NCBI GenBank assembly: GCA_002350525.1
Contig: DEFA01000034.1
Span: 1 to 64,000, forward strand
Reading direction: 5' to 3'
DNA length: 64,000 bases
Source: Lachnospiraceae bacterium UBA2864
Lineage (GTDB): Bacteria; Bacillota; Clostridia; Lachnospirales; Lachnospiraceae
Below the pieces are notes generated by a model. It was not told where the DNA came from. It worked only from the letters and a program-made list of their open reading frames with translations, and made no database searches. Positions 62,424 through 64,000 of the stretch are shown here, one piece after another (position 1 is the stretch's first letter; each line of letters starts with the position of its first letter). Position numbers and translations under genes: made by a program.

Positions 62424-64000
62424 TCACTTTTTATAAAAAGGTCTGATCTGATCAAATACCTGATTCATCTGATATTGATTGTTCAGTCCCTTCACAAAAT
62501 TTGTATTTCTTATGACATAATCCGTCATCTTATCCATATATTCTTTTTCGGATATCGAGCCGTCAGCCACTCCCGTGAGCCCTTTTTCCCAGCTGGCTGT
62601 AAGGTCTGCCCGGAGAAGTCCGTTAATGGACCTGAGTACCACATCGTATATTATCTCGCCAAGAAATGTAGGAGTAAGTATCTGTGTTTTCTTATTGAGC
62701 GCTATATACTTGTTGTTCACAAGCTTGGTAATTATCGCATCTCTTGTGGCTGAGGTTCCTATTCCGCTTCCCTTTATCTGTTCGCGAAGTTCTTCATCCT
62801 CTATGAGCTGGCCTGCATTTTCCATAGCAAGAATAAGCGATCCCGATGAGTATCTCTTCGGTGCCGTGGTTTTGCCCTCTTTGATATCAAAACCACTGCA
62901 GGAAAGAACTGCTCCTTTTTTCAGTTTCGAGATATAATCGATAATATCCTGACTCATAAGAGCATTTTCTTCATCCTGATTTCCTGTGCTGTCATCACCC
63001 TGTTTTTCTTTATCTTCCGATGAAGTATCTGCTTTCTTTTTTCCGAAGTTTTTATCTGCTATAACGAGGTATCCCGGTTTAACGAGCTGTTTTGTCGATG
63101 CGGTAAATTCCTCGCCTTTTCTGTCGAGAAGAATGCTCATCTTCTGATATTCCGCTGCAGGATAAAATATGGATAGAAATCTTCTTACTATAAGTTCATA
63201 GACACTGCTCTTCAGCGAATCAAGATTTCCAAGAGCACCGAGTCCCTGTCCTGTCGGAATTATCGCATAGTGGTCTGTTATAAGCTTATCGTTAACATAC
63301 TTTGACTTGCTGACACCCTTATAACCGCCTTGATTAACCACATTTGCCGCATATGCTGACAGATTGTCTTTATCATATTTCATGAGTCCTCTGAGATTCT
63401 TATCTATCTCCTTTGCCACCGCAGTAGAGAGAACTCTTGCATCGGTTCTCGGATAAGTAACTAGCTTTTTCTCATAAAGCTCCTGCACTACGGCAAGCGT
63501 TTCGGACGGACTGATCTTAAACAGTCTTGAACAGTCGTTCTGAAGCTCCGCCAGGTTATAAAGCATAGGCGGATTCTTCTTTTCGGTCTTCTTGCTAACA
63601 CTCTTCACCGTAAGATTTATCGGTTCGGGATCTGACAGATACTCTATAAGTTTTTCCGCATCTTCTCTTTTATTGAATCCGTTCTCTTTATATAGCAGCG
63701 GACTGTTTTCATATTTACTTCCCTTTGCTGTATGCCATTCGGCTTCAAAGAGTTTCTGCATGTTACCGCCGTCATCTTCCTTGCATATATTTGCAAGAAT
63801 CCTGTAAAACGGTGTCGGCACAAATTCTCTTATCTCACGTTCTCTCTTAACTATCATTCCGAGAACACAGGTCATAACCCTTCCGACAGCGATAACGCAT
63901 TTATCGAGTTTCAGATACTGCTTTATGCCGTATGCATATTTCAAAGTAAGTGCTCTTGAAAAATTGATACCCATAAGATAATCTTCTTTTGCTCTTAGGT
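62424..64000 (-). CDS. topB: DNA topoisomerase III (5' part outside the window)
   Basis: Type IA topoisomerase that decatenates DNA. The frame is open to the window edge: residues PKSKEDYLMGINFSRALT continue upstream of the ATG at 63974, so the N-terminal Toprim domain lies beyond. Present are the central part with the catalytic tyrosine in LVTYPRTDARV, the HYAIIPTGQ loop, and a C-terminal half with an acidic insert (about 325-350 of the visible part) and GIGTSATRDAIITKLV. No zinc fingers follow. Confidence 0.93.
   Translation of the reverse strand, partial: LRAKEDYLMGINFSRALTLKYAYGIKQYLKLDKCVIAVGRVMTCVLGMIVKREREIREFVPTPFYRILANICKEDDGGNMQKLFEAEWHTAKGSKYENSPLLYKENGFNKREDAEKLIEYLSDPEPINLTVKSVSKKTEKKNPPMLYNLAELQNDCSRLFKISPSETLAVVQELYEKKLVTYPRTDARVLSTAVAKEIDKNLRGLMKYDKDNLSAYAANVVNQGGYKGVSKSKYVNDKLITDHYAIIPTGQGLGALGNLDSLKSSVYELIVRRFLSIFYPAAEYQKMSILLDRKGEEFTASTKQLVKPGYLVIADKNFGKKKADTSSEDKEKQGDDSTGNQDEENALMSQDIIDYISKLKKGAVLSCSGFDIKEGKTTAPKRYSSGSLILAMENAGQLIEDEELREQIKGSGIGTSATRDAIITKLVNNKYIALNKKTQILTPTFLGEIIYDVVLRSINGLLRADLTASWEKGLTGVADGSISEKEYMDKMTDYVIRNTNFVKGLNNQYQMNQVFDQIRPFYKK

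Overview
The window reads as a chromosomal segment of a low-GC, anaerobic Gram-positive bacterium, most probably Lachnospiraceae (Butyrivibrio/Roseburia/Pseudobutyrivibrio-like). The basis is the Firmicutes order of the S10-spc-alpha ribosomal block, type Z (zinc) S14, an L17 with an internal insertion, pyruvate formate-lyase, strong AGGAGG ribosome binding sites and U-tract terminators. The family call is inference from gene content. All genes I accept, about 60, lie on the minus strand, so transcription runs from high to low coordinates.

Layout, low to high coordinates. (1) 54-1190: rplM-rpsI with promoter, leader and tandem terminators. (2) 1282-8846: three signalling genes inserted between truA and rplM: a LacI-type sensor without a DNA-binding domain, a FIST/degenerate-GGDEF/EAL protein and a secreted-propeller HD-GYP protein. 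Both recognisable enzymes are c-di-GMP phosphodiesterase types. (3) 8893-11661: truA, ecfT and a fused, degenerate ECF double ATPase. (4) 11791-27430: the complete S10-spc-alpha ribosomal operon with secY, adk, infA, rpmJ and rpoA; map is missing from its usual place. It starts at a strong promoter near 27423-27400 preceded by phased A-tracts and ends at a terminator after rplQ.

(5) 27569-37728: metabolic block with a GlpA-like flavoprotein/second flavoprotein/DUF1667 trio, an RlmI-like methyltransferase, citrate synthase, a phosphoesterase, a cytosolic ParB-like/BMP fusion, a MoxR ATPase and malic enzyme. (6) 37794-45319: a three-gene SMC/MukBEF/Wadjet-like system (JetA, JetB, JetC-like) without the JetD nuclease. 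Its last gene overlaps, TGATG, a radical-SAM (SPL-like) protein in which all three cluster cysteines are replaced. (7) 45465-48482: a two-component system and a putative target secreted protein, whose upstream regions share an identical 17-bp box. (8) 48620-52177: a large Cna-B-type surface adhesin with a VKTGD sorting signal. (9) 52628-64000: membrane phosphoesterase, class II aldolase, PFL activase and PFL, a tubulin/FtsZ-like GTPase, and topB-vanZ-dtd-HAD, with topB running off the window.

The most interesting material is the JetABC-like locus without JetD plus its coupled, cluster-less radical-SAM partner; the ECF ATPase with lost catalytic residues in both halves; the shared operator of the two-component system; the ParB-like/BMP fusion; and the solitary tubulin-like protein. 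Function calls rest on motifs and family knowledge; no database search was possible.
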